From assembly GCA_003988855.1 (NCBI GenBank), contig QYAI01000244.1:1-26457 (forward strand): 26,457 nt of DNA. Direction: 5' to 3'. The notes beneath the pieces were generated by a model. That model saw only the letters and a program-made list of their open reading frames with translations, had not been told where the DNA came from and did not search any database. Within the stretch, counting starts at the first letter, position 1. Each line of letters opens with the position of its first letter. The DNA comes from Arachnopeziza araneosa (Eukaryota; Ascomycota; Leotiomycetes; Helotiales; Arachnopezizaceae). A program made the position numbers and the translations under genes. This document shows, piece by piece, positions 11,470 through 22,494 of the stretch.

Positions 11470-14300
11470 AATTATAAAACTTTTGTTTAAGTTGTTAATA
11501 AAGTACTGTTTTATAGCTTATAGCTTTGCTATAAATTAATAGTATAAAATTTTTTTTTTTAAAATAAAAGCTTTTAAATAAATTTTATAATTATACAACT
11601 AATAAAAAAATAGCTAATTTAAAGCTATTTTAAAAAACATATTTTTAAAGTTAGAATAAGCTATAAGTAAAAATACTTTAATAAGCTAATTTGTTTTTTT
11701 GTTTTTTAAAATTTTACTAAACTTTTTATTTAAAATTTAGTTAATTTTATATAAACTAGTTTAAAAAACTTATTAAAAAGTTTTTTTAAATTAAAATAAA
11801 AAGTATTTGCACTAATTTTACAAATTTTTACTAAATAAAGTGCTAAAATTTTATTAAGTGCAAGCAGTTAGTAGTAATTTATTAAAGTTTTAAGTTGTTT
11901 TTTAACAAAAAGCAGTAAAAAAAAATTTTATGTTTTTTTTTAGTAGTAGCGAAATTTTTTTTAATTTACATTTGCTTAGTAATTAAAATAATTACGTTAT
12001 ATTTTTTTTAAAAAAATAAATTTTTTTTTTTTTTAATTACAGCAAAGTTAGTAAGTATTTAAAAAGCTAAAAAATACAGTTTTATTTAAAATTTAAACAA
12101 AGCTTAAACTTGCGTATAAACTTATTTTTAATAATAACATTTTGCTGTTTTAAATTTAAAATAATAAAAAAGTAGTTTTAAATATAATAACTATTTATTG
12201 TTAAGTAAAGTTATATTAACTAATTTACTTTTGTATAAATTTTTTTATTAAATTTTTTTACTAGTACAGTATAAAGTAGTTGCTAAATCTTTAAATTAAA
12301 AGCTTTTAAAAGCTTTATAGCTAGTAGTTAATTTAAAAATAAATATTTATTTACTTTTATATTTATTAAAGTATATAACTTAATTTTGTATTTATTTATA
12401 CTTAGCGTAAAAAAAACTAAAAACTAGTTACTATTTATAAGTTTTAATAAGTTTAAGTAAAATAAATTACACTTGTGCAAACTTAAAAAAAAAACTTTTT
12501 CTAAGCTTTGTTGTTTTTTTTTTAAGTTAAAGTTAACTTAAAGTACTTAGTAATATTTTAATATATTTTTTAGTTATTAGCGTTAATTTTTTAAATGCTA
12601 AAAAGCAAAAAACATTTGTCTTTAAAGTAGCTTACTTAATTGCAATAGTAGCAAGTAAAAGCATAATAAAGTTTTAACTTAAGTTAGTTAAAAAAAAAAA
12701 TAGTTAACGTTAAAGTATAAAGTTTTACTTTAAAATAGTAGTATTTTTAAGTATAAGTAGTTTTAGTATTATAAAAAAATAACTAAAAGCTAGTTTTCTA
12801 GCTGCAACAAGTTGTAAAGTTACGCTTAAACTTAGTTTAATGTTTTAATAACGCTTTTTGTTTATTGCAAGTAAGTTTTGTATTATAACAAAAAAACTTT
12901 TTTGTTATTAGTTTTTAATACTAATAGCAAAGCTTTTTTTATATATAATAAAACTATTTAGCTTTTAAAACTTGTTTAAGTATAACTACACTATAAAAGT
13001 AAGCTTTAAACTTTGTAAACGTTTTATTGTAGTAATTTTTTTTTACATATTTGCAAAAACTAAAAAGCATTTTAAAAGTTTTTTATTTTATATTTTATAG
13101 TAAAATAAAATAACACAAAGTTAATTATATTAACAAAATTTATAAATTTTTAAGTATTTAAATAGTAATAAAGTTTTAAATAACTGCAAGCAAAATTAGT
13201 AGTTATACTTTAAATAAGTACTTTGCAAGTTTAAAAAGTAAAATAATAATTAGTATTAACTACAAGCTAGTTATATACTAATATTTTTTTTTTAGCTATT
13301 AGCTAGTAGTTTTATTTTTTTAGTTATTCGTGTATAATAAGTTTTAAATAGTTATTAGTATAAAAGCTAATAGTACGTATTAGTATTTTTTGTTTTGTTA
13401 TTTTTTTAGTTTACTAGTATTAAAAAAAAGTAAAGTACTAAAAAGTAGCTTAAAAAAAGTTTTTTATTAGTATATAAGCTATATATAGCTTTAGCTAAAA
13501 TAAAGCTAGTATAAATTAAAAAATAAAAAAAACTAAAGTAGCTACAAAAAAGCAAAAAGTATTTAAATTATATTTAGTAGTTAAAGTTACTAAAAACTTA
13601 TAATACTTTGCATTTAAATTTAAAAAAAACGCTATTATTTACTAAAGTTTATTAAACTTGTAATAATTTTTTATATATTTTTAAGCAATTTTTTTTTTTT
13701 TACTTATTAGCTTATATTGCTTTTTTAATTATATTTAAATTAAAAAAGTTTTTAGTGTTTTTTAGTTTAGTTTTACTTTTGCTTTTATTTTTGCTTTTAT
13801 TACTTTTTGTATTTTTTTGTTAACTAAATGCATTTAACTGCTAATTTAAATTTAAATTTAGTATAAAAAAAAATATTAAATTGTTTAAAAAACTAAATAT
13901 TAAAAAGTTTAACATTTTAGTATTTAAAAAAAAAAAATTTTAGTAAGTATTTAGTACTGTTTTAAAGCTTAAAAAAAAAGTTTTTAAATTAATTTTATAG
14001 TTAAATTTAGCTTAACTTTTATTTACAATTTTTTTTGTATAAAAAAAAGTTTTTAAAAGTTTTAAGTTTAAATTAAATTAAACTACTTTTTTTAACGTTT
14101 TTATAATAATTTTACTAGTTGCTTTTAAGCTATATTAAACTTTAATACAACTAGCTGTTTGCAAAGTTTTTAAAATTACAGCTATTTAAAAGTTAAACTA
14201 AATATAATTTGAACTTTATTTGTATTTGTTTTGTAAATAATTATTTTACAAAAAATATTATAGTAAGCTATTTTTAGCAAAGTTAAACTTTTTTTTTTAA

Positions 14301-14527
14301 TGTAATAGCACAAGCACGAACACTATTGCAAGAAGTATATAGAAGTACTTTAAATATAGTCTAAATATGTTTTTACTTATAAGCTAGCTACGAAAAAAAA
14401 AAAAGTTAAGAAAAAAAAAAACTATGTACAATAAAATAAAAGTAAGTTTTATTCTAAGTTTACTCTGAACTTATTTAGAAGTTATTACGTAAGCAGCACA
14501 TAGTTAGAACTAATGCGAGTTTTTATA
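14301..14527 (-). repeat. Right LTR (5' LTR if the element is on minus)
   Basis: This 227-bp repeat is paired with 7052-7301. It starts with TGTAATAGCA and ends in TTTTTATA, followed by the GTTTT duplication. It is somewhat less mutated than its partner: AGCACAAGCACGAACAC here corresponds to AGCATTAGCATAAACAC on the left. The length difference comes mainly from A/T runs and a gap in the middle. On the minus strand the sequence just inside it (14280-14300) begins TTAAAAAAAAAAG. I cannot recognise a tRNA primer-binding site there, and the expected TGG start may have mutated away. Confidence 0.85.
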
Positions 14528-15046
14528 GTTTTAAATAATTTTAAGCTATTTAAGTAGTTTATATATATTTTAAATAGCTTTAAGTAATTTTAAGTAATTT
14601 TAAGTAGTTTTAATTATTTTATATATATTTTTTAATATTTTTAAGTAGTTTTAATTAATTTTAAGCAGTTTAAAGTATTTTATATATATTTTTAAGTTTT
14701 TTAAGTAGTTTTATATAATTTTAATTAGCTTTAATTTTTTTTAATTTTTTTTAAGTAATTTTAAGCAGCTTTAAGTAGTTTTAAATATTTTTAAATATTT
14801 TTAAATATTTTTTTATATAGTTTTAAGTAGCTTATATATATTTTTATATAGTTTTTAGTATTTTTATATAGTTTTTAGTATTTTTATATAGTTTAAAATA
14901 GTTTTAAATAGTTTTAAATAGTTTTAAATAGTTTTAAATAGTTTTAAATAGTTTTAAATATTTTTATATAATTTTTAAGTATTTTTTAGTATATTTAGTA
15001 TATTTAAGTATTTTTATATATTTTAAGTAGTTTTAAATTATTTTAA
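14528..15046 (+). repeat. 10-bp minisatellite, block A (right part)
   Basis: This is the continuation of the array at 1240-7051 after the LTR element, with the same orientation and unit. Its first five bases, GTTTT, are the right copy of the target duplication. It contains the most homogeneous run in the window: GTTTTAAATA repeated six times without change at 14901-14960, next to one variant copy at 14891. The array fades after about 15046 into a different AT repeat landscape. Confidence 0.9.
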
Positions 15047-15203
15047 TAATACATTATTTAAATAGTTTTATTTAATTTTGTATATTTTATACTATAATAT
15101 ATTTTATATTAAAATAGTTATTTAATAGTTTTGTATTTTTTAATAAGTTTGTATTTTTTTAATTTATTAATTTTATAAAACTAAAATTGTTTTGTAATTT
15201 TTT

Positions 15204-15298
15204 AATAGTTGTATATTTTTTTAATAGTTGTATATTTTTTTAATAGTTGTATATTTTTTTAATAGTTGTATATTTTTTTAATAGTTGTATATTTTTTA
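15204..15298 (+). repeat. 19-bp tandem repeat, five copies
   Basis: AATAGTTGTA recurs at 15204, 15223, 15242, 15261 and 15280, an exact 19-base period. The remainder of each unit is TATT plus a run of T. The five copies are nearly identical, so expansion or homogenisation is recent compared with the surroundings. Confidence 0.9.
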
Positions 15299-16832
15299 AA
15301 ACTAAATTATTTTATATTTTTTTAATAGTTTTGTATTTTTTAATTTTTTTATATTTTTTTAATAATTTTGTTTTTTTTAAAATAAAAGTATATTTTAATA
15401 ATATTTTACTTTTATAATACTAAAATTGTTTTTATTTTTTTACTATAATTTATATATTTTAATACTTTTAATATATTTTAATACTTTTATATTGTAATAT
15501 TTATATATTTTAATATTTTTATATTGTAATAACTATATACTTTTTTAATATTTTTATTATTAAAGTAGTAAAAACTTTATTATTATTTTTATTGTTAAAA
15601 TAAATTTTTAATAGTAAAATAATTTACTATTTAAATATTTTTTAATATTAAAATAATTTAATATTATTAAAATTGCTTTATTATTTTAGCAGTTTATTAG
15701 TATAAATTTGTTTTTTAAATAGTAGTTTTAAAATAATATTTTATTATTTTAATAATATTATTATTTTAATAATTTTACTATTTTAGTATTATTTTAATGT
15801 TTTATTATATTTTAATATTTTTATATATTTTAATATTTTATTATATTATACACTATTTAAATTATCTTTTACTATTTTAGTAATTTTACAATAATAAAAT
15901 TATTTTAAAATTATTTTATATTATTTTAGTAGTTTTAAAACTGTTTTTAAATAATTTTATATTATTTTTATAGTTTTAAAATAATTTTGTATTGTTTTAA
16001 TAGTTTTAAAACAGTTTTAAAATAATTTTTTTTAAAAATTATATTGCATTATTTTAATAAATTTAAAATAGTTTTATATTTTTTTTTTAAAATTATATTA
16101 TATTTTTTTAGTAGTTTTATATATGTTTTTATTTTTTATTTTTTTATTATATTATTTTTTTATAATACTTTTTTAATAGTTTTATATTATTTTAGTAGTT
16201 TTAAATTAGTTTTATATTATTTTTTTAAAATTATATAATATTATTTTAATTGTTTTAAAATAGTTTTATATTTTTTTATAGTATTTTTTTTAATTGTTTT
16301 TTATTTTTTTAATAGTTTGTAATATTAAAATAATTTACTTTTTTAATAGTTTTATATTATTGTAATATAATTTGTACTATTTTAACATAATTTGTATTAT
16401 ATTAATATAGTTTATATTATTTTAGTACTATTTTACTATTTTATTTATTTATACTATTTTTATATTATTTTACTTTTTTAAATAGTAATATTATTTTTTT
16501 AGTTTTTGTAGTTTTTTAGTATTACTTTACTTTTTTAATAGTAATATTATTTTATTAATTTTGTAGTTTTTTTATAGTTTTATTATTAAAATAGTTTTTA
16601 ATATTTTAGTGTTTTAAAAATAGTATTTTAAAACTAATAAAGTAGTTTTTTAGTATTTTAGTATTTTTTTTTAAAGCATTTTAAATTTTAATATTTTAAA
16701 ATTAGTAAAAAAAAAATTTATATTTTTTTTACTATTTTATTATTTTAATTGTTTTTTATTGTTTTAGCATAGATTTATACAATTATAATAATTTTTTTTA
16801 GTATAATTTATATTATTTATTACTTTTACAAT

Positions 16833-16932
16833 AATAAACTTATTTTTACAATAGTAAACTTAATTTTGTATTAGTAAATTTAGTTTTATAATAGTAAACT
16901 TAGTTTTACATTAGTAAATTAGATTTTTTAAT
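16833..16932 (+). repeat. 20-bp tandem repeat, about five copies
   Basis: AGTAAACT or AGTAAATT starts recur every 20 bases at 16853, 16873, 16893 and 16913, preceded by a variant at 16833. Each is followed by TTA(G/A)TTTT and an A/T-rich end. Copies differ by a few transitions. Confidence 0.8.
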
Positions 16933-17220
16933 TTTAACTACTAAAATAGTTTAGTAGTATTTTAGTAGTTTTATAATAGTAAAATGTTTTTATTATTTTA
17001 GTAAAAAATACTACTTTAATAGTTTTGTACTAGTAAAATATTTATTAGAATTTTATTACTTTTATACTATTTTTGTAGTTTTTAATATTAAAATAGTTTT
17101 TACTATTTTATTATTTTTTACTAATATAATAGTTTTATATTATTTTAGTATAAAACTACTTTTTTATTATATTTTTACTATTTTTACTATTTTTATTTTA
17201 TATTACTTTTTATTATTTTA

Positions 17221-17277
17221 TTAGCTTTTTACTATTTTATTAGCTTTTTACTATTTTATTAGCTTTTTATTATTTTA
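17221..17277 (+). repeat. 19-bp tandem repeat, three copies
   Basis: TTAGCTTTTTACTATTTTA starts at 17221 and 17240, and with one change at 17259. A partial fourth start lies at 17278. Confidence 0.85.
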
Positions 17278-18394
17278 TTAGTTATATATTATTTTAGTTA
17301 TTTAATACTAAAATAATTTTTTTTATTTAAGCAGTTTTTATTATAATATTTTTTTATTTTTATAATATATTTATATTTTTATAATATTTTTATATTTTTA
17401 TATTTTTTATTATTTTAATATTTTTGTATTTTTATATATTTTTCTACTAAAACAGCTTTTACTATTTTAATAATTTTATAGTTTTATAATTTTATAGTTT
17501 TTATTATTTTAGTAAAAAATATTGTTTTAGTAGTTTTTTACTAGTAAAATAGTTTTAACTATTTTATTAGTTTTATTAGTAAAATTGTTTATACTAGTAA
17601 AATATTTTTTATTAAAATATTAATTTTATTAGTAAAATTATTTATACTATTAAAATCGGTTTTTATTATAATAACTTTATATTATTATTTAAACAATTTT
17701 TATAATTAAAATAGTTTTTTATTATAATAGCTTTACTTTATTAAAATTGTTTTTTATTATAATAGCTTTATAATACTAAAATAATTTATACTATTTTAGT
17801 AGTTTTACTACTAAAATTAATTATATTTTTTAATATTGTAATAATATTTTATTACTTTAATAGTTTTACACTTTAAAAAATTTATTATTATTTTAGTAGT
17901 ATTATATTATTAAACTATTTTTACAATACTTTAATATAGTTTTATACTATTTTAATATAATTTGTATTATACTAGTGTAGTTTATATTATTTTAGTAGTT
18001 TTATAGTTTTTAAATATTTTAATATAGTTTTATAGTATTTTAAAATATTTTATATTATACTAGTATAGTTTATATTATTTTAGTAGTTTTATAGTTTTAT
18101 AGTATTTTTATAGTAGTTTTATAGTTTTTAATTATTTTTATTATATATTTATAGTTTTTACAATTTTTACAATTTTTAATTATTTTTTAGTATTTTTATA
18201 TTAGTTTTATATTTTTTAACTATTTTTATATTATTTATATTTTATAAGTTTTTATATTGTTTTACTTTATTAATAGTAATATTATTTTTGTATAATTTAT
18301 ATTTTATAGTTTTTTTTATTGTTTTAATTTATTAATAATATTATTATTTTAATAGTTTTACTACTAAAATAATTTTTTTACTGTTAAATATTTT

Positions 18395-18462
18395 TACTAT
18401 TTTAGTTGTTTTTATAATTAAAATAATTTACTATTTTAGTTGTTTTTATAATTAAAATAGTT
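18395..18462 (+). repeat. 34-bp tandem duplication
   Basis: TACTATTTTAGTTG starts at 18395 and 18429, each followed by TTTTTATAATTAAAATA. The 34-base period is twice the 17-base unit seen elsewhere in this block. Confidence 0.8.
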
Positions 18463-19330
18463 TTAAAATAGTTTTTTATTTGTTTTAAAATAATTTTAAC
18501 ATAGTTTTTATTATTTTATTTTTATATATTATATTAATAATTTTACACTAATAAAATTGTTTTTATTTTTTTAGTTTAACTTATATTAAAATAGTTTATA
18601 ATTTTTCTTATTTTACTACTTAAATAGTTTATATTATTTTAATAGTTTTATTACTAAAATAAGTTTATATTATTAAATTAAGTTATATTGCTAAATTAGT
18701 TTACTTAAATTTTTGTTTTTTATATTGTTTTAATACTTTTTTATTATGTATTAGTTTTTATTATTTTAGTATTTTTTATTATTTTAGTATTTTTATATTG
18801 TTTTAATACTTTTTTATTATTTTATAACATTTAATTTTTAATTAAAATTATTTACTATTTTATTAGTTTGTTTTTTTAAATAGTTTACTTTTAAAATTGT
18901 TTATATTAGTAAAATTATTTATACTTTGTAATAGTTTATAGTAGAAAAATTATTTATTTTTTTTAATAGTTTTTACTTTTTATTAATTATAGTATTTTAT
19001 TAATTTTGTATTATTTATATTATTTTAATTATTTTAATTATTTGTTTTAGTAAATTAATTTTTATTACTTTATTAATTTTGTAATAATAAAATAGTTTTT
19101 ATTATATTTGTTATTTATTAATAATTTAGTTTTTACTATTTAGTATTTTTTAATATAAAATAATTTTACGTTATATTGTATTATTATGTATTTTTTAAAT
19201 AAAATAAATTTATATTATTTTATAGTATTTTAATAGTTTTTATATATTTTATTAGTTTTGTAACAGTAAAAGTACTTTTAATATTTTAGTAGTTTACTAG
19301 TAAAATTGTTTTTACTATTTGAATAGTTTA

Positions 19331-19410
19331 TTATATTTTAATATAAAATATTTTTTACTGTTTAAGTTTATTATATTTTAATATAAAATATTTTTTACTG
19401 CTTAAGTTTA
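19331..19410 (+). repeat. 40-bp tandem duplication
   Basis: Two adjacent 40-base units (19331-19370 and 19371-19410) differ at one position, T at 19361 against C at 19401. Each contains the near-palindrome TATTTTAATATAAAATA. The single difference is a C/T transition. Confidence 0.9.
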
Positions 19411-19532
19411 GTTTTACTATTTATATATTTTATATTATTTTAATATAGTTTTAATAAACTACTTTTTAAAAGTTTTATATTAAGTGTTTTTTTTTATATT
19501 TTAATAGTTTACTATTTTAGTAACTTTTAATA

Positions 19533-19617
19533 TTTTAATAGTTTTAATATTTTAATAGTTTTAGTACTTTAATAGTTTTAGTATTTTAATAGTTTTAGTA
19601 TTTTAATAGTTTTATTA
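19533..19617 (+). repeat. 17-bp tandem repeat, five copies
   Basis: TTTTAATAGTTTTAGTA and close variants start at 19533, 19550, 19567, 19584 and 19601. This 17-base unit is a good candidate for the basic unit of the 15-22 kb block. Confidence 0.9.
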
Positions 19618-19675
19618 TTAAAATATTTTTTTAGTATTTTAAACTATTTTTTACTATTTTAGTATAGTTTAATTT

Positions 19676-19755
19676 TTTTAATATAGTTTAAACTGTTTTA
19701 ATATAGTTTATAATGTTTTTATATAGTTTATACTGTTTTAATGTAGTTTATATTA
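19676..19755 (+). repeat. 20-bp tandem repeat, four copies
   Basis: Units at 19676, 19696, 19716 and 19736 follow the pattern TTTTAATATAGTTTATACTG with one to four changes per copy. Confidence 0.88.
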
Positions 19756-19890
19756 TCTTTATACTATTTTAGTAATTCTTTTTAAATTTTTATTGTTTTA
19801 ATATTAAAATAAATTAATCTTATTTTAATAGTTTTATTTTATTTTTTATTTTTTTACTATTAACAATTTATTTTTATAGTATATTGTTAT

Positions 19891-20004
19891 TTTAATATTT
19901 TTTATTAATTTGTATTAAAATAGTTTATTTTAATATTTTTTATTAATTTGTATTAAAATAGTTTATTTTAATATTTTTTAGTGTATTTTATTTTAAAATA
20001 GTTT
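19891..20004 (+). repeat. 38-bp tandem repeat, about three copies
   Basis: TTTAATATTTTTTA begins units at 19891, 19929 and 19967, each leading to TATTAAAATAGTTTAT or a variant. The third copy is diverged. The 38-base period is twice 19. Confidence 0.8.
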
Positions 20005-20427
20005 ATTTTAATTTATTTTATACTAACTTGCTTTATACTTTTTTATTATTTTTTTACTATTAAAATAGTTTTATACTTTTTTTATTTTTTTAGTAGTTTT
20101 ACATTAGTAAAATATTTTCTCGTAGTTTCTACTATTAAAATAGTTTAATATTAAAAACAACTTTTATATAATTTTTATATAAATCTTGTGTTTTTTTAAT
20201 AAAATATTATTTTACTATTTTAATATTTTTATAATACTAAAATTGTTTTTATTGTTTTAATATAATATATATAATTTTTGTAGTTTACTACTAAAATCTT
20301 TTTATACTATATTAATCGTTTATACTATTTTAATATTTTATATTTTATAAGTTTTTAGTTTTTTTATAGTTTTTTATTAATAAAATTGTTTTATAATAAT
20401 TTATATTTTTATTAGTTTAAAATTAGT

Positions 20428-20527
20428 AGTATTTTATAATTTTAATATTAAAATTGTTTTTTGTATTTTATAGTTTTAGTATTTTATTATTTTAATATTA
20501 AAATTGTTTTTTGTATTTTATTGTTTT
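20428..20527 (+). repeat. 50-bp tandem duplication
   Basis: AGTATTTTAT starts at 20428 and 20478, and the following 40 bases, including AATATTAAAATTG, are nearly identical. Confidence 0.8.
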
Positions 20528-20677
20528 ATATTTTATAATTTTATATTTTATAGTTTTAATATTTTATTATTTTATATAATTTAATAGTTATATAGTAGTA
20601 AAATTGTTTTTATTATTTTAGTAGTTTACTTTAATAGTTTTTACTTATAATATAGTTATAAAAATGTATTTTTATTT

Positions 20678-21190
20678 TAAAAATCTGCTATTTATATTTA
20701 TTAATAAAAATAAATAATTATAATATAGTTATTAAAATGCTTTTAATTTATAAAAGCAAATATTTATATTTATTAATAAAAACAAATAATTGTAGTAAAA
20801 GTATAAAAATGTATTTAAATTTTAAAAAGCAGCTTTTTATATTTACTTAAATTTGTAATAAAAATATTTATTAATTATAAAAAGCACCTATTTATATTTA
20901 CTTAACTTTGTTATATAATTATCGTATATGTAGTTATGTAAAAGTAAATAATTTTATAAAAAGCAGCTATTTATATTTTCTTAGCTTTGTTATATAACTA
21001 TTGCGTATAATATAACTATCGCGTATATAGTTTTCGAAAGTAAGTAATTTTATAATATTTATATTATTTTATTAATTTTAAGTTTATAAAAAGCTGTTAT
21101 TTATATTTGCTTAGCTTTATTATATAACGATTGCATATAATATAACTATCGCGTGTATAGTTTTCGAAAGTAAATAATTTTATAATAATT
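20678..21190 (+). repeat. Degenerate family with the core AGCAGCTATTTATATTT
   Basis: At least six copies of a longer unit recur at irregular spacing of about 54 to 130 bases, with cores near 20678, 20749, 20822, 20876, 20955 and 21085. The core is AAAAAGCAGCTATTTATATTT followed in the later copies by (G/C)TTAGCTTTGTTATATAAC. The last two copies carry an extra module, TATAACTATCGCG then TATAGTTTTCGAAAGTAA, at about 21011-21052 and 21141-21172. These units keep CG and TC words and are richer than the surrounding AT repeats. No protein can be read from them. They may be an array derived from a former transposon or subtelomeric repeat; the family is not one I recognise. Confidence 0.7.
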
Positions 21191-21480
21191 TTATTTTTTT
21201 AATAATTTTATAATAATTTTATTTTTTTAATAATTTTATAATATTTATATTATTTTATTAATTTTGTATTTATTATTTTATAGTTTTTTACTTTTTTTAT
21301 AATTTTAAGTTTACTATTTTGTAGTTTTTTACTTTTTTAACAATTTTAATAGTTTATTATTATAGTAGTTTTTACTATTTTAATAGTTTTTAATTGTTTT
21401 AATAGTTTATACTATTTTAATAATTTAACATTTTAGTTGTTTTATAATAGTTTATAATATTTTATTGTTTTTTATGTTTT

Positions 21481-21565
21481 TTTCGATATAAACTACTTTA
21501 CAACGTAAGAAGTTTAGTGTTTAAAGTAAACTAGCTAATACAAATAACTTATAATTACCGTAAAC
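21481..21565. other. Short island of complex sequence
   Basis: About 85 bases differ from the flanking AT repeats by keeping TTCGATATAAAC, TACAACGTAAGAAG, GCTAGC-like and ACCG words. On the minus strand AGTTTACTTTAAAC also occurs in the left LTR (7230-7243), and both are followed by a TTACGT. It could therefore be a fragment of a related LTR, but the match is too short to rely on. Confidence 0.35.
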
Positions 21566-21635
21566 TAATATATTAGTTTATACTATTTTAATAAAATATA
21601 TTATTAAAATATATTTTTACTAATAAAATAGTTGT

Positions 21636-21754
21636 ACAATTTTATTAGTTTTACAATTTTATTAGTTTTACAATTTTATTAGTTTTATAATTTTATTAGT
21701 TTTATAATTTTATTAGTTTTATAATTTTATTAGTTTTATAATTTTATTAGTTTT
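21636..21754 (+). repeat. 17-bp tandem repeat, seven copies
   Basis: Seven consecutive 17-base units fill exactly 119 bases. The first three are ACAATTTTATTAGTTTT and the last four ATAATTTTATTAGTTTT. The two versions differ by one C/T change, so the switch happened within the array. Confidence 0.93.
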
Positions 21755-22112
21755 ACTATTAAAGCAGTTTTTAATTATTAAAATAGTTTATACTATTTTA
21801 TTAGTTTTTTACAATTTTAATAATTTAATAAGTTAGTAGTTTTATAATATTTTAATAAATTTAGTAAAATTTAGTAAAATTTACAATAGTAAAATAGTTT
21901 ATATTATTAAAATAAGTTGTAGTTTTTTAGTATTTTATTAGTTTATATTATAGTATTTTAATTTATACTATTTAGTAGTTTTATATTAGTAAATTAAGTT
22001 TTTACTATTTTAATTGTTTATATTTTAGTAGTTTTATATTAGTTTAATAGCTTTATACTATTAAAATTGTTTTTTACTATTTTTACTATTTTAAGTTTTT
22101 TTTGTAGTTTTT

Positions 22113-22176
22113 ATTATTTTATTATTTTATTATTTTATTATTTTATTATTTTATTATTTTATTATTTTATTATTTT
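22113..22176 (+). repeat. 8-bp microsatellite (ATTATTTT)8
   Basis: Eight perfect copies of ATTATTTT fill 64 bases and run into AGTAGTTTTTTATT. This is a pure simple repeat with no interruption. Confidence 0.93.
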
Positions 22177-22207
22177 AGTAGTTTTTTATTAAAATATTGT
22201 TATAAAT

Positions 22208-22240
22208 ATTACGTGCGAAACACGTAATGTTTATAATATT
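22208..22240. repeat. ACGT hairpin repeat, copy 1
   Basis: ATTACGTG (22208-22215) pairs exactly with CACGTAAT (22221-22228) around CGAAA, and GTTTATAATATT follows. The same 33-base arrangement recurs at 22335-22367. Compared with copy 2, one arm has A in place of G, a transition of the kind seen throughout the window. Confidence 0.85.
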
Positions 22241-22334
22241 ATTTTATTTTATATATTTTATTATTATTATTTTTTTATTTTATTATTTTATTATTTTTGC
22301 AGTTTTACACAAATAAGATAAATTTACTATATAT

Positions 22335-22367
22335 ATTACGTGCGAAGCACGTAATGTTTATAATATT
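22335..22367. repeat. ACGT hairpin repeat, copy 2
   Basis: ATTACGTGC (22335-22343) and GCACGTAAT (22347-22355) form a perfect 9-bp stem with the loop GAA. GTTTATAATATT follows as in copy 1. Perfect arms in otherwise decayed DNA suggest recent arrival or selection for the fold. Confidence 0.88.
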
Positions 22368-22494
22368 TTTCTATTTTATTTTTATTTTTATTTTTTTAAT
22401 TGTATTTTATTTTATTTTTTATTTATTTATTATTTATTTATTTTTTATTTTTTATTTTTTATACTTTTAATTAACTATAAGCTAGTAGTTACAA

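Larger units (their letters stand above)
7314..14300 (-). other. Interior of the LTR element, coding capacity lost
   Basis: About 7 kb should once have carried gag and pol. I cannot identify protease, reverse transcriptase, RNase H or integrase motifs in any frame, because stop codons are dense throughout. Unlike the flanking arrays it has no short period, and it keeps words such as GCTTTGC, AAGCTT and TTAGTAG, so it was once complex sequence. TC, CC, GA and GG are almost absent; in 8041-8220 I count none, against about 20 AC or GT. The first bases after the left LTR (AAAGCTTGCTTTTAAGC, near 7319) resemble those at the same place in the element at 25830. The nested solo LTR occupies 11255-11464. 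Apart from that I see no gene. Confidence 0.6.
7052..14527 (-). mobile_element. Complete, fully decayed LTR retrotransposon
   Basis: This is a 7,476-bp element bounded by two related direct repeats (7052-7301 and 14301-14527) and flanked by GTTTT. Both LTRs start with TGTAATAGCA and end in TTATA, which one C-to-T change would derive from the terminus TTACA. An intact TTACA end is seen in the related LTR at 25830-26111. The length suits a gypsy- or copia-type element, but the interior has no recognisable gag or pol frame, so the superfamily cannot be set. Without the nested solo LTR and its duplication the element would be about 7.26 kb. The minus strand is favoured because a purine-rich tract on that strand adjoins the left LTR. 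A TATA-like word on the plus strand of the LTR argues mildly the other way. Confidence 0.85.
15047..22200. repeat. Patchwork of AT minisatellites, no gene
   Basis: About 7 kb is made almost only of A and T, with isolated AGT, ACT and TGT words. The texture differs from the 10-bp array: words such as ATTTTAGTAGTTTTA, ACTATTTTAATAG and ACTAAAATAG alternate, and both TTTTAG and CTAAAA orientations occur. Within it are local tandem arrays with distinct periods, listed separately, set in diffuse sequence with the same words. The open frame at 16044-16238 (64 codons, nearly all F, I, Y, L) is a chance gap in stop codons. I see no gene, RNA gene or mobile element in this stretch apart from the listed subfeatures. 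Confidence 0.8.

Noticed and set aside
7314..14300. Remains of gag-pol domains
   Set aside because: No reverse transcriptase, integrase or RNase H motif can be read in any frame, so I did not annotate pseudogenes for them although the element must once have had them.
16044..16238. Open frame of 64 codons on plus
   Set aside because: It lies inside the AT minisatellite block and is composed almost only of F, I, Y, L and S. It has no homology-like motif or supported start, and is a chance gap between stop codons.
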